In this document: in pieces, positions 16,101-23,266 of the stretch | Layout: each line of letters begins with the position of its first letter | How positions within the stretch are numbered: the stretch's first letter is position 1 | NCBI RefSeq assembly: GCF_019303475.1 | Contig: NZ_JABLSI010000028.1 | Span: 52,944-116,943, forward strand | Direction: 5' to 3' | DNA: 64,000 nucleotides | Source of the DNA: Streptomyces sp. JJ38 | Lineage (GTDB): Bacteria; Actinomycetota; Actinomycetes; Streptomycetales; Streptomycetaceae | Translations under genes and position numbers: made by a program | The notes under the pieces: model-generated | Seen by the model: only the letters and a program-made list of their open reading frames with translations | The model's database searches: none | Told to the model about the DNA's origin: nothing

Positions 16101-17000
16101 CGGGCCCACGAGCTGGGCGAGGTAGGTGGAGAAGGCGACGAAGGTGCCCAGGGTGATCGAGCCGTTGACGGCCATCCAGCCGCCCAGGGCCAGCATCGCG
16201 ACCTGGCCGAGCGAGGGGATGGACTGCAGGGCCGGCGTGTAGCGCGCGTTGTAGCGCAGGGTGCGCAGCCGGGCCGCGTACAGAACCCGGCCGACCGCGC
16301 GCAGCTTCGCCTTCTCCTGCCCCTCCTGCCCGAAGCCCTTGACGACGCGGACGCCGGTGATCGCGCCGTCCACCACCGAGGCCACGGCCCCGGCCTGCTG
16401 CTGCGCGTACCACGTGGCCGGGAAGAGCCGGGCGCGGCTGAGAGAGGCGATCCACCACAGCAGCGGGAAGACGGCGAGGGAGACGACGGTCAGCAGCGGG
16501 GAGAGGATCACCATCACGGTGAGCGCGACGACGAACAGCAGCGCGTTGCCGATCATCATCGGGACCATGAAGAGCAGGCTCTGCACCAACTGGAGGTCGC
16601 TGGTGCCCCGGCCCACGACCTGGCCGGTGGACAGCTCGTCCTGACTGCGGCCGTCGAGGCGCACGATGGCCTCGTACATGTCCGTGCGCAGGTCGTGCTG
16701 GACGTCGAGGGCGAGCCGCCCGCCGTAGTAGCGACGCAGGTACGTCAGCCCGTAGACGAGGACGGCGGCGCCGACCAGCAGGCCGATCCACAGGGCCATG
16801 TCGCCCGTCTCACCCGCGGTGACGTCGTCGATGACGGCCTTGGTGATCAGCGGTACCAGGGCCATGACGCCCATGCCGGCGAGCGAGGCTCCGAGGGCGA
16901 GCAGAACGTTCCGCCGGTAGCGCCAGCACTGGCGCGTCAGGCGCCTGGCCCAGCTTGGGCGTTCCGGCCCCGCCTCCGATTGCCCTGTCCCCGTCGTCAC
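13185..17000 (-). CDS. Fused heterodimer-type ABC exporter (TMD-NBD-TMD-NBD)
   Basis: A 1271-residue protein containing two complete ABC half-exporters, each with six predicted membrane helices and an ATPase domain. NBD1 has Walker A GPSGSGKST, signature LSGGQ, and a Walker B ending LLILDD, with Asp instead of the catalytic Glu; its Q-loop reads VPEN instead of VPQ. NBD2 has GETGAGKST, a normal ILLLDEA, and a signature LSAGQ. This is the asymmetry of heterodimeric exporters with one degenerate site. A linker of roughly 120 residues rich in Ala, Gly and Glu joins the halves. Substrates of this family are lipids, drugs or peptides. The GTG at 17000 starts at MTTGTGQSE, preceded by AAAGGGTGG. 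Confidence 0.95.
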   Translation of the reverse strand: MTTGTGQSEAGPERPSWARRLTRQCWRYRRNVLLALGASLAGMGVMALVPLITKAVIDDVTAGETGDMALWIGLLVGAAVLVYGLTYLRRYYGGRLALDVQHDLRTDMYEAIVRLDGRSQDELSTGQVVGRGTSDLQLVQSLLFMVPMMIGNALLFVVALTVMVILSPLLTVVSLAVFPLLWWIASLSRARLFPATWYAQQQAGAVASVVDGAITGVRVVKGFGQEGQEKAKLRAVGRVLYAARLRTLRYNARYTPALQSIPSLGQVAMLALGGWMAVNGSITLGTFVAFSTYLAQLVGPVRMLAAMLTIGQQARAGVERVYDLIDTEPQMTERPGARELPADAPASVEFDRVTFGYDPEHPVLDGVSLEVRPGETLAVVGPSGSGKSTVSMLLPRYYDATGGAVRVGGHDVRDLTLHSLRSAIGLVPENSFLFSSTIRENIAFGAPDATDEQIRAAARAAQADGFIQELAEGYDTTVGEQGLTLSGGQRQRIALARAIITDPRLLILDDATSAVDARIEHEIHEALRGVMRGRTTLLIAHRQSTLALADRIAVLDGGRLVDIGTHAELTERCSLYRRLLTDPDELGNVERDPAGQAAHDSHRTVDGVTPELWVRRAGEEDAAGSAASQAGTLAAQSGRPGSWGAELAASPGSPELLAKVAALPPATEVPDVDEEQAEEAAASPLHGGYGLRHLLRGFGGPLALALVFVAIDALALLALPVLIRHGIDEGVTRSALNAVWAASALALLVVAGQWAAQVLAIRLTGRTGERVLYALRLKIFAQLQRLGLDYYERHLTGAVMTRMTTDVDALSTFLQTGLVTAVVSLISFAGILVALLVIDLQLALVVFASLPLLVVGTVFFRRQSVRAYELARERVSVVNADLQESVAGLRMVQAFRREGLGADRFARRSDGYRQARVRGQWLVSVYFPFVQLLAALATAAVLVVGADRVAAGTLTAGALVAYLLYIELFFAPVQQLSQVFDGYQQAVVSLGRIRELLREETSTPAAARPLDPGRPRGEIAFDDVSFHYRSAEGAPLDEAALEGLNLTIPAGQTVAFVGETGAGKSTLVKLVARYYDATEGRVLVDGTDVRELDLTAYRGHLGVVPQEPYLFPGTVRDAIAYGRENATDAEVEAAARAVGAHDMVASLPGGYLHPVGERGRNLSAGQRQLIALARAELVDPAILLLDEATAALDLATEALVNQATDRLAGRRTTLVVAHRLTTAARADRVIVLDHGTVVEDGTHAELLAADGRYAALWRTFIGEPQPEPAAT

Positions 17001-17113
17001 GCGGCCCCACCCTTTCCGGTCGTTCTCCGATCCCGCCGGAAAGCCCCAACGCCGCCGGGCCCGCTTTCATTCCACCCGGCCGCCCCGGGTTCGCGCAGCC
17101 GTTCGGCGCCGAC

Positions 17114-17161
17114 CGGGTGACGGGGCGGCCGGGTGACGCGGCGGCCGGGTGACGCGGCGGC
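17114..17161. repeat. 16-bp tandem repeat, three copies
   Basis: Copies at 17114-17129, 17130-17145 and 17146-17161 with consensus CGGGTGACGCGGCGGC; the first differs at one position. They lie upstream of the ABC exporter start and downstream of the HATPase gene. Confidence 0.8.
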
Positions 17162-17258
17162 CGGGGGCCGGATCAGGAGACCGGGTGCCGAGGCAGTTCA
17201 GGAGGCCCGGGGCCGGGTCAGGAGCGCCGGGAGCCGGGCCGGAAGGACCAGGGCTCGG

Positions 17259-18059
17259 TCAGGAGGCCTGCGGGCGGCCGTGGCTGGGCCGCAGGCCCAT
17301 GGCGTCCATCCAGGCCGGCCGACCGCCGCCGAGGATCTCGGAGAGGAGCAGCAGCCGGGTCAGCCCGTCCCACTCGGCCTCGTCCTGGAGGTCCGCGACG
17401 CAGGTGATGCCGTCCGGCGCCATGACGGCGGCCAGGTGGTCGGCGTCGGCCGCGCAGTCGGCGCACTCGGTGACGGCCTCGCCGTCGGCGCACGCGGCGC
17501 ACGGTCCGCCGTCCGCGGGGGCGCCCGCGGAGAAGCGGGCCCAGACCGCCTTGCCGCAGGGGCCGGGCGTCGTCCAGCCCCAGTCGTCGGAGAGGCAGTC
17601 GACGATCTGGAGTCCGCGGCCGCCCTCGGCGAGGTCCTCGGCGTCCCGCACCGCGGGAGTGCTGGCGCCGGCGTCGAGTACCGCGCACAGGACGGTGCCG
17701 CCCTGGCGCAGCAGGCTCAGCATCACCGGCCGGCCGCTCGGCGGGTCCCAGGGCTCGGCGCTGTGGCACAGCGCGTTGGTGACCATCTCCGAGACGGAGA
17801 CAGCCATGTCGTCCACCAGGTCATCCAGGCCCCAGCCGCGCAGTGCGGTACGGGTGTAGCCGCGGGCGAGGCCGGGCGAGTGCGGACCGGTGTCCAGCGT
17901 CCAGGCGGCGAAGGCGGAGGCCGACTCCGCGGCCGGTGTCGCCACCGGGGCGGGAGCGGATGTCGGGGAACTCAGCATCGGGTACGGGGCCGATCCGCCG
18001 GAGAGACCGAAGGGAGGGATGGGCGCGGTTGACTCCGCCCACCTCGCCGGTTGATTCAT
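17259..18059 (-). CDS. HATPase-domain regulator (RsbW/AbaA-like) with Cys-rich tail
   Basis: A 266-residue protein. After a Pro/Ala-rich leader (1-55) comes a histidine-kinase-type ATPase domain: the N-box around DDMAVSVSEMVTNALCHS, the G1 motif near LDAG, and the G2 region GGRGLQIVDCLSDDWGW. Such stand-alone domains in streptomycetes act as anti-sigma factors or developmental regulators. The C-terminal part holds CAAC and CADC pairs 8 residues apart, which could bind zinc. It is divergent from a DUF397 gene and an XRE gene, as in whiJ/abaA-type loci. The ATG at 18059 is the first in the frame; its ribosome binding site is weak. Confidence 0.85.
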   Translation of the reverse strand: MNQPARWAESTAPIPPFGLSGGSAPYPMLSSPTSAPAPVATPAAESASAFAAWTLDTGPHSPGLARGYTRTALRGWGLDDLVDDMAVSVSEMVTNALCHSAEPWDPPSGRPVMLSLLRQGGTVLCAVLDAGASTPAVRDAEDLAEGGRGLQIVDCLSDDWGWTTPGPCGKAVWARFSAGAPADGGPCAACADGEAVTECADCAADADHLAAVMAPDGITCVADLQDEAEWDGLTRLLLLSEILGGGRPAWMDAMGLRPSHGRPQAS

Positions 18060-18148
18060 CGTCCAACCCCGCAGCCGTCGTCTCCGGTGCGCTCACGTCG
18101 CTGGGAACACGCTTGCGCCCCCCATCCTGTGGCATTTGTACTTACTGC

Positions 18149-18184
18149 TGCAAGTGCGGATGCAAGTACAGATGCAATTACGGG
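18149..18184. promoter_or_regulatory. Three 12-bp direct repeats, candidate operator of the XRE/DUF397 locus
   Basis: TGCAAGTGCGGA, TGCAAGTACAGA and TGCAATTACGGG follow one another without gap. A partial inverted copy (TGTACTTAC, 18137-18145) lies just upstream. The site sits between the divergent HATPase and DUF397 genes in a locally AT-richer stretch. That the neighbouring XRE protein binds here is inference. Confidence 0.5.
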
Positions 18185-18228
18185 GGCTTCTGAGGCAGTA
18201 TTCAGCCAGAGATCTTGGTGGGACTGAA

Positions 18229-18570
18229 GTGACAAAAGAGGCAGAAGTGGCAGGTATGGCAGGGACGACAGGACTGACCGGCGGACCGGGCACCCCGACG
18301 GACAAGGGCCCGAGCGGCGGGGGAGCCGCCCACGCCGAAGGCGGTGGCATACCGGCCGACCGGCTCGACGGCGTCCGCTGGCGCAAGAGCCGCCGCAGCA
18401 ACCCCAACGGCAACTGCGTGGAGGTCGCCGAACTGCCCAGCGGCGGAGTGGCGGTACGGAACTCGCGCTACCCCGCCGGACCGGCGCTGATCTACACCGA
18501 CGCCGAGATCTCAGCGTTCATCCTCGGCGCCAAGGACGGCGAGTTCGACGACCTGGTCACCGGCCCCTGA
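18229..18570 (+). CDS. DUF397-domain protein
   Basis: A protein of about 113 residues. The DUF397 core begins at VRWRKSRRSNPNGNCVEVA and continues with GGVAVRNSRYPAGPALIYT and a C-terminal helix around EISAFILGAKDGEFDDLV. DUF397 proteins occur almost only in actinomycetes beside XRE regulators and are thought to be their partners, sometimes described as toxin-antitoxin-like. The start is uncertain: GTG 18229 has a GGTGGG motif at suitable distance, but GTG 18247 and ATG 18256 are also in frame. Here the DUF397 gene precedes the XRE gene, the reverse of the more usual order. Confidence 0.88.
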   Translation: MTKEAEVAGMAGTTGLTGGPGTPTDKGPSGGGAAHAEGGGIPADRLDGVRWRKSRRSNPNGNCVEVAELPSGGVAVRNSRYPAGPALIYTDAEISAFILGAKDGEFDDLVTGP

Positions 18571-18656
18571 CCGGCTGTACAGTCCTTCGCCGTAATGGGA
18601 GACTTGCCGACTGTCTCCTTACCTACGGCACCCCGGAGCACCCAGGAGCAGGCCCG

Positions 18657-19559
18657 ATGGCAGCACAGCCCGAGTACGACTCTTCGGTTCGCCGGCTCCT
18701 GGCCCAGCCCCGGGGCGGGCCGACGGTCCTGCGCATCGTGCTCGGCACCCACCTGCGGCGCCTGCGGGAGTCCTGCGGCATCACGCGCGAGGCGGCGGGC
18801 GAGGCGATCCGGGGCTCCCACGCCAAGATCAGCCGCCTGGAGCTGGGCCGCGTCGGCTACAAGGAGCGGGATGTCGCCGACCTCCTGACCCTCTACGGCG
18901 TCCTGGACCCGGAGCAGCGCGAGGAGTTCCTGACCCTCGCCCGGCACGCGAACAACCCCGGCTGGTGGCACCAGTACAGCGACGTCATGCCCAGTTGGCT
19001 GGAAACACTCCTCGGCCTGGAGGAGGCGGCCTCCGTCATCCGGACGTACGAGGTCCAGTTCGTCCCCGGCCTCCTCCAGACGGCCGAGTACGCCAGGGCG
19101 GTGACGCTTCTCGGCCACGCACAGGCGAGCGAGGCCGAGATCGAGCGCCGGGTGCGGCTGCGGATGCGGCGGCAGGAACTGCTGACGGGGCCGCACGGGC
19201 CGAAGCTGTGGGCCGTCATAGACGAGGCGGCCCTCCGCCGCCCGCTGGGCGGGCCGGGAGTGATGCGGGGGCAGGTGGAGCACCTGCTGAAGGTGGCCGA
19301 GCTGCCGAACGTCACGCTCCAGGTGGCCCCCTTCGCCATCGGCGGCCTGGCCGCCGCGGGCGGCCCCATCACCCTGCTGCGCTTCACCGAGCCCGACCTG
19401 CCGGACATCGTCTACCTGGAGCAGCTCACCAGCGCGCTCTACCTCGACAAGCGGGCGGAGGTGGAGGCGTACATGGTGGTGATGGACCGGCTGTGCGCCG
19501 CCGCGGACCCGCACGATCGCACGGTCGGCTTCCTGCGGCGGCTCCACGCCGAGCTCTGA
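18657..19559 (+). CDS. XRE-family regulator with DUF5753 domain (WhiJ-like)
   Basis: A 300-residue regulator. The helix-turn-helix lies at about residues 27-85 (LGTHLRRLRESCGITREAA, HAKISRLELGR). The rest is the DUF5753 domain, recognised by YEVQFVPGLLQTAEYARA, IERRVRLRMRRQELL, AVIDEAALRRPLGG, NVTLQVAPFAIGG and the C-terminal YMVVMDRL. This is the WhiJ-like family, which influences development and antibiotic production in streptomycetes, working with DUF397 partners. The ATG at 18657 has GGAG about 10 nt upstream. It lies 86 nt after the DUF397 gene, and its own promoter may lie near TGTACAGT (18575-18582). Confidence 0.93.
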   Translation: MAAQPEYDSSVRRLLAQPRGGPTVLRIVLGTHLRRLRESCGITREAAGEAIRGSHAKISRLELGRVGYKERDVADLLTLYGVLDPEQREEFLTLARHANNPGWWHQYSDVMPSWLETLLGLEEAASVIRTYEVQFVPGLLQTAEYARAVTLLGHAQASEAEIERRVRLRMRRQELLTGPHGPKLWAVIDEAALRRPLGGPGVMRGQVEHLLKVAELPNVTLQVAPFAIGGLAAAGGPITLLRFTEPDLPDIVYLEQLTSALYLDKRAEVEAYMVVMDRLCAAADPHDRTVGFLRRLHAEL

Positions 19560-19708
19560 CCCGCACCTCTGGACACCCCCGGGCCACTGGCCACCCGCGG
19601 CGCACGCCTGGAGGGTCCGCGGTCCGCCCCGAAGGCGCAGGACCGGCAAGCGCGGCCCCGCCCCGGCACCGGAGGCGCCTTCCGGGGAAGCGCGAGCCCT
19701 GAGAAAAG

Positions 19709-19750
19709 GGAACGGCCCCGGAGAGTCAGGCCTCTCTCCAGGGCCGTTCC
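19709..19750 (+). terminator. Terminator after the XRE-DUF5753 gene
   Basis: GGAACGGCCC pairs with GGGCCGTTCC, and an inner GGAGAG/CTCTCC extends the stem, giving a long hairpin about 150 nt after the stop. Confidence 0.85.
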
Positions 19751-19999
19751 GGCGGGGCGTCGCGCTGGTGGCACTTGACGGGCCAGCACCCCCCACAGGG
19801 CCAGCACCGCCGCCTAGCGTCTTCGACGCCCCGTCCCGCGGGATTACGTTGGGGAGTCTGGTCGATAATCCCCTTGGTTTGCACATCGACCGAACAGAAT
19901 CAGTAACGTTGTGTGTTAAATGAGTGGCAGGAAGTAATACACCTACCAGGCAGTAACCGAACGCTCACGCACGCTCTACCAGCAAGGATACGAGCCGAC

Positions 20000-20016
20000 T
20001 TGGGCACGGTGCCCAA
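20000..20016. promoter_or_regulatory. Perfect 17-bp palindrome in a lower-GC gap
   Basis: TTGGGCAC-G-GTGCCCAA is fully symmetric. It is about 200 nt downstream of the agmatinase gene (minus strand) and 440 nt downstream of the XRE gene. Function unknown; a protein-binding site or a transcript hairpin are both possible. Confidence 0.35.
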
Positions 20017-20150
20017 CAAGTGGAGTCAAGGACGGCTTCCCGGCCGCCTCGAACACGGCCGAAAATCGCTGGTTACCCAGCCGAAACGAGGGCCTTACCG
20101 TGCACGGTGCACATGCACCCAGCCCATGCGCGCCCGCACCGGCACGCGAA

Positions 20151-20204
20151 CGCCCCCGGTGCCCCCGCTCGGCCCGTACCGGACCGCGCGGTGCACCGGG
20201 GGCG
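20151..20204 (-). terminator. Terminator of the agmatinase-like gene
   Basis: CGCCCCCGGTGC pairs with GCACCGGGGGCG across a 30-nt loop that has its own hairpin. It begins 20 nt after the agmatinase stop. Confidence 0.75.
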
Positions 20205-20223
20205 CGTGACGTCCGTGGGAACG

Positions 20224-21204
20224 TCAGCGGGCCGCGGCGATCTGCCGGGACATGATCGTCGTCAGCTCGTACGCGGTGTGCGAGGCGGCCACGGAGGTGA
20301 TCTCCGCGTGGTCGTACGCCGGAGCGACCTCCACCAGGTCCGCGGAGACGAGGTTGCAGCCCGCCAGCCCGCGCAGGATCTCCAGCAGCTCGCGCGACGT
20401 GATGCCGCCGGCCTCCGGGGTGCCCGTGCCGGGCGCGTGGGCCGGGTCCAGGACATCGATGTCGATCGAGATGTACAGCGGGCGGTCGCCGATGCGCTGG
20501 CGCAGCTGGTCCGTGATCTCATCCACCCCGCGCCGCATGACGTCGGCCGAGGTGACGATGCCGAAGCCCATCTTCTCGTCCTCGTCCAGGTCCTTCTTGC
20601 CGTACAGCGGACCGCGGGTACCGACGTGGGAGAGGGCCGAGGTGTCGAGGATGCCCTCCTCGACGGCACGGCGGAACGGCGTGCCGTGCGTGTACTCGGC
20701 GCCGAAGTAGGTGTCCCAGGTGTCCAGGTGCGCGTCGAAGTGGAGCAGGGCGACGGGCCCGTGCTTGCGGGCCATCGAGCGCAGCAGCGGCAGCGCGATG
20801 GTGTGGTCACCGCCCAGGGTCATCATGCGGGCGCCGGTGTCCAGGATCTCGTCCGCCGCGGCCTGGACCGTCTCGACGGCCTCGTTGATGTTGAACGGGT
20901 TCACCGCGATGTCGCCGGCGTCGGCCACCTGGGCGAGGGCGAACGGCGAGGCGTCCTGCGCCGGGTTGTAGGGGCGCAGCAGCCGGGAGGCCTCCCGGAT
21001 CGCGTTCCCGCCGAAGCGGGCGCCGGGCCGGTACGACACGCCGGAGTCGAAGGGGACGCCGACGACGGCGACGTCCGCGGCACCGACCTCGTCCAGTCGC
21101 GGCAGCCGGGCGAAGGTGGCCGGGCCTGCGTAGCGCGGGACGCGGGAGGAGTCGACGGGACCGACGGGACGGCCGGAGGGGTGGGGGCTCGTCTCACTGC
21201 TCAT
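20224..21204 (-). CDS. Agmatinase-type ureohydrolase (SpeB family; agmatinase or guanidinobutyrase)
   Basis: A 326-residue binuclear-manganese ureohydrolase that releases urea from a guanidino compound. Metal ligands are visible in LGGDHT, LHFDAHLDTWD and SIDIDVLDPAHAPG; the family motif GTPEAGG follows. The lid region SYRPGARFGGNAIREASR is typical of agmatinase, but guanidinobutyrase shares it, so the substrate is not settled. The ATG at 21204 begins MSSETSPHP, and no strong ribosome binding site is seen. The gene is divergent from a putative phosphatase gene with a 114-bp spacer containing TGGAC-N5-GTCCA. Confidence 0.92.
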   Translation of the reverse strand: MSSETSPHPSGRPVGPVDSSRVPRYAGPATFARLPRLDEVGAADVAVVGVPFDSGVSYRPGARFGGNAIREASRLLRPYNPAQDASPFALAQVADAGDIAVNPFNINEAVETVQAAADEILDTGARMMTLGGDHTIALPLLRSMARKHGPVALLHFDAHLDTWDTYFGAEYTHGTPFRRAVEEGILDTSALSHVGTRGPLYGKKDLDEDEKMGFGIVTSADVMRRGVDEITDQLRQRIGDRPLYISIDIDVLDPAHAPGTGTPEAGGITSRELLEILRGLAGCNLVSADLVEVAPAYDHAEITSVAASHTAYELTTIMSRQIAAAR

Positions 21205-21318
21205 ACGCGCGAGGGTAGGCGCTGCGCAGACCCCGCCGACATGGACGTTTCTGAGCGGACAGGTGCCGCGTTTTGGACACATGGTCCATCGACCGCACGG
21301 ACACGCGACAATGAGCGC

Positions 21319-22146
21319 ATGCCCGCACCCATGGAACCGCCCGTCAGCCCTCCGCCCCCGCAGCCCGCCGTGCCCAGCCGGGCCGAGCTGATCGAGCACC
21401 TGCGGCACACCCGCATAGCCGGGGACGTCGCGACGCCGCGCGAGAACAACCTGGCGCACTACCGGGCACTGGCCAACGGCGACCGGCACTACTGGTTCGG
21501 CCTGGAGTTCGGCGACCGGTGGACGGACGAGCAGGACGTGCTGGCGGTGATGGCCGAGCGGGCGGGCGTCGTCGACGACCCGGGCCACCGCACCGGGCAG
21601 GACACCATCGACCCGGCTCTGACCGTGGACGCCCTGGAGCGGGCGGCCGTCCGGCTGCGCAAGGCGGCCGACGCGGGCGAGCGCGTGCTCTTCGCGACCG
21701 GTCACCCCGGCGGCCTGCTCGACGTGCACCGCAGCGTGGCCGCCGCGCTGCGGGCCGCCGGGTGCCACATCGTGCGGGTGCCGCTCGGCCTGGTGGCCGA
21801 CGAGGGGGTCGTCGTCCAGCTCGCCGACGTCGCCATGCACGAGCGCGGGGCGACGCTGTGGCACACCCACTCCCCCGAGCCGATGCGGGCCATCCTGGAC
21901 GCCCTGCCCCGGCACGGCGAGCCGCTGCCCGACCTCGTCTGCGCCGACCACGGCTGGGCCGGGTACGCCGCGCAGCACGGCCTGGACGCGGTCGGCTTCG
22001 CCGACTGCAACGACCCGGCCCTCTTCCTCGCCGAGGCCGAGGGCACGCTCTCGGTTACCGTCCCGCTCGACGACCACGTGGTCAACCCGCGCTTCTACGA
22101 ACCGATGACGGCCTACCTCCTCGCGCAGGCCGGGCTCACCGGCTGA
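21319..22146 (+). CDS. Conserved protein, putative phosphatase
   Basis: A 275-residue protein. I recognise no classic catalytic motif with certainty; streptomycete relatives are generally annotated as phosphatases. Notable segments are LFATGHPGGLLDVHRSVAAAL in the middle, DLVCADHGWAGYAAQHG, and FADCNDPALFLAEAEG, with several conserved-looking Asp and His residues. The N-terminus is Pro-rich. The start ATG at 21319 is close behind a GACAAT hexamer with no ribosome binding site, fitting a leaderless message. It is divergent from the agmatinase-like gene and may act in the same nitrogen pathway, but this is inference. Confidence 0.65.
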   Translation: MPAPMEPPVSPPPPQPAVPSRAELIEHLRHTRIAGDVATPRENNLAHYRALANGDRHYWFGLEFGDRWTDEQDVLAVMAERAGVVDDPGHRTGQDTIDPALTVDALERAAVRLRKAADAGERVLFATGHPGGLLDVHRSVAAALRAAGCHIVRVPLGLVADEGVVVQLADVAMHERGATLWHTHSPEPMRAILDALPRHGEPLPDLVCADHGWAGYAAQHGLDAVGFADCNDPALFLAEAEGTLSVTVPLDDHVVNPRFYEPMTAYLLAQAGLTG

Positions 22147-22321
22147 GCGCCTGCCTACGCCGCGTCCGGCGGATCGGCCCGGCACGCCCGGCGGGACCCG
22201 GCCCACGGGCGGACTCTGCCTCCGCGGCGTAGCGCTCGAAGGGCACCACGGCGCTGTGGGCCGTGGTGCCGCGCTCCGGCCGCCACGGCGGGTACCACGG
22301 TGGACCGGGGTTCGGCCGCAT
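22136..22321 (-). CDS. Possible small protein of unknown function
   Basis: A 61-codon frame starting MRPNPGPPWYPPWRPERGTT and ending in a basic tail (RRTRRRQALSR). It overlaps the end of the convergent putative phosphatase gene by 11 nt and follows tesB by about 50 nt on the same strand. There is no good ribosome binding site. The compositional pattern with Trp and Tyr is less random than in most shadow frames, so I list it with low confidence. Confidence 0.3.
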   Translation of the reverse strand: MRPNPGPPWYPPWRPERGTTAHSAVVPFERYAAEAESARGPGPAGRAGPIRRTRRRQALSR

Positions 22322-22368
22322 GACGACGCCGCTCACGGCGTCGTTCGTCCTGATCCGCCGGACGGGCC

Positions 22369-23259
22369 TCAGCGGGACCGGGGGACGCGGACGGCCCCCT
22401 CCTGGATGACCGAGGCCACCAGCGAGCCGTCCGCCGTGTAGATGGCCCCCTTGCCGAGCCCCCGCCCGCCCTGGGCCGTGGGGCTCTCCTGGTCGTACAG
22501 CAGCCACTCGTCGGCCCGGAACGGCCGGTGGAACCACATGGCGTGGTCCAGGCTCGCGCCGACGACGTCGCCGGTCACCCAGCCGCCCCGCCCGTGCGCG
22601 AGCAGTACGGAGTCGAGCAGCGTCATGTCCGAGACGTAGGTGGCCAGGCAGATGTGCAGCATCGGCTGGTCGCGCTCGCCGTCCAGCTTGCCGTTCGTCC
22701 GGAACCACACCTGCGAGCGCGGCTCCGTGGCCCCGCGCCCCGCCGCCGCGTAGGGCGGCTCGTTCACGTACCGCAGGTCGACGGCCGCCCGCGCCTCCGC
22801 CAGCCGCTCGACCACGCCCGGGTCGATGAACAGGTCGGCGTGGGCGGGCAGCAGCTCCGCCGCCGTCGGCAGGGACTCCGGGTCCGGGGCGGCCGGCATC
22901 GGCGTCTGGTGCTCGAAGCCCTCCTCGTGTACCTGGAAGGAGGCCGACAGGTGGAAGATCGGCTGCCCGTGCTGGACGGCGACGACGCGCCGCGTGGTGT
23001 AGGAGCGCCCGTCGCGGATGCGGTCCACGTTGTAGACGATCGGCGCCCCGGGGTCCCCGGGCCGCAGGAAGTAGGCGTGCAGGGAGTGCGCGGGCCGCTC
23101 GGCGGGGACGGTGCGCCCCGCCGCGACCAGCGCCTGGGCGGCCACCTGGCCGCCGAACACCCGGGGCACGATCGCCGAGCGGCTGGCGCCCCGGAAGATG
23201 TCCCGCTCGATGCGCTCCAGGTCGAGCAGGTCGATCAGGGAGTCCAGTGCCGCGTTCAC
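22369..23259 (-). CDS. tesB: Acyl-CoA thioesterase II
   Basis: A 296-residue double hot-dog thioesterase that hydrolyses acyl-CoA to free acid and CoA. N-terminal half: FGGQVAAQALVAAGRTV and HSLHAYFLRPGDP, classic for TesB. C-terminal half: GASLDHAMWFHRPFRADEWLL with the catalytic Asp, and SPTAQGGRGLGKGAIYT with the Gln/Ser residues that orient water. The GTG at 23259 follows the stop of the upstream acyl-CoA dehydrogenase by 7 nt, so the two genes form an operon in acyl-CoA metabolism. Confidence 0.95.
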   Translation of the reverse strand: MNAALDSLIDLLDLERIERDIFRGASRSAIVPRVFGGQVAAQALVAAGRTVPAERPAHSLHAYFLRPGDPGAPIVYNVDRIRDGRSYTTRRVVAVQHGQPIFHLSASFQVHEEGFEHQTPMPAAPDPESLPTAAELLPAHADLFIDPGVVERLAEARAAVDLRYVNEPPYAAAGRGATEPRSQVWFRTNGKLDGERDQPMLHICLATYVSDMTLLDSVLLAHGRGGWVTGDVVGASLDHAMWFHRPFRADEWLLYDQESPTAQGGRGLGKGAIYTADGSLVASVIQEGAVRVPRSR

Positions 23260-23266
23260 GCCGTGC

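Larger units (their letters stand above)
19560..20223. other. Intergenic region with palindromes, no gene seen
   Basis: A 660-bp gap. It contains a strong terminator at 19709-19750, a terminator for the next gene at 20151-20204, and between them a stretch of lower GC (about 19840-19970) with palindromes such as TTGGGCAC-G-GTGCCCAA (20000-20016) and TGCACGGTGCA (20101-20111). A 98-codon reading frame from 19913 uses rare codons including TTA and has no ribosome binding site, so I do not call it. Confidence 0.6.

Noticed and set aside
19913..20209. 98-codon frame with a TTA codon in the low-GC gap
   Set aside because: Poor codon bias, no ribosome binding site, and it crosses the agmatinase terminator. 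It is not evidence of a third bldA-dependent gene.
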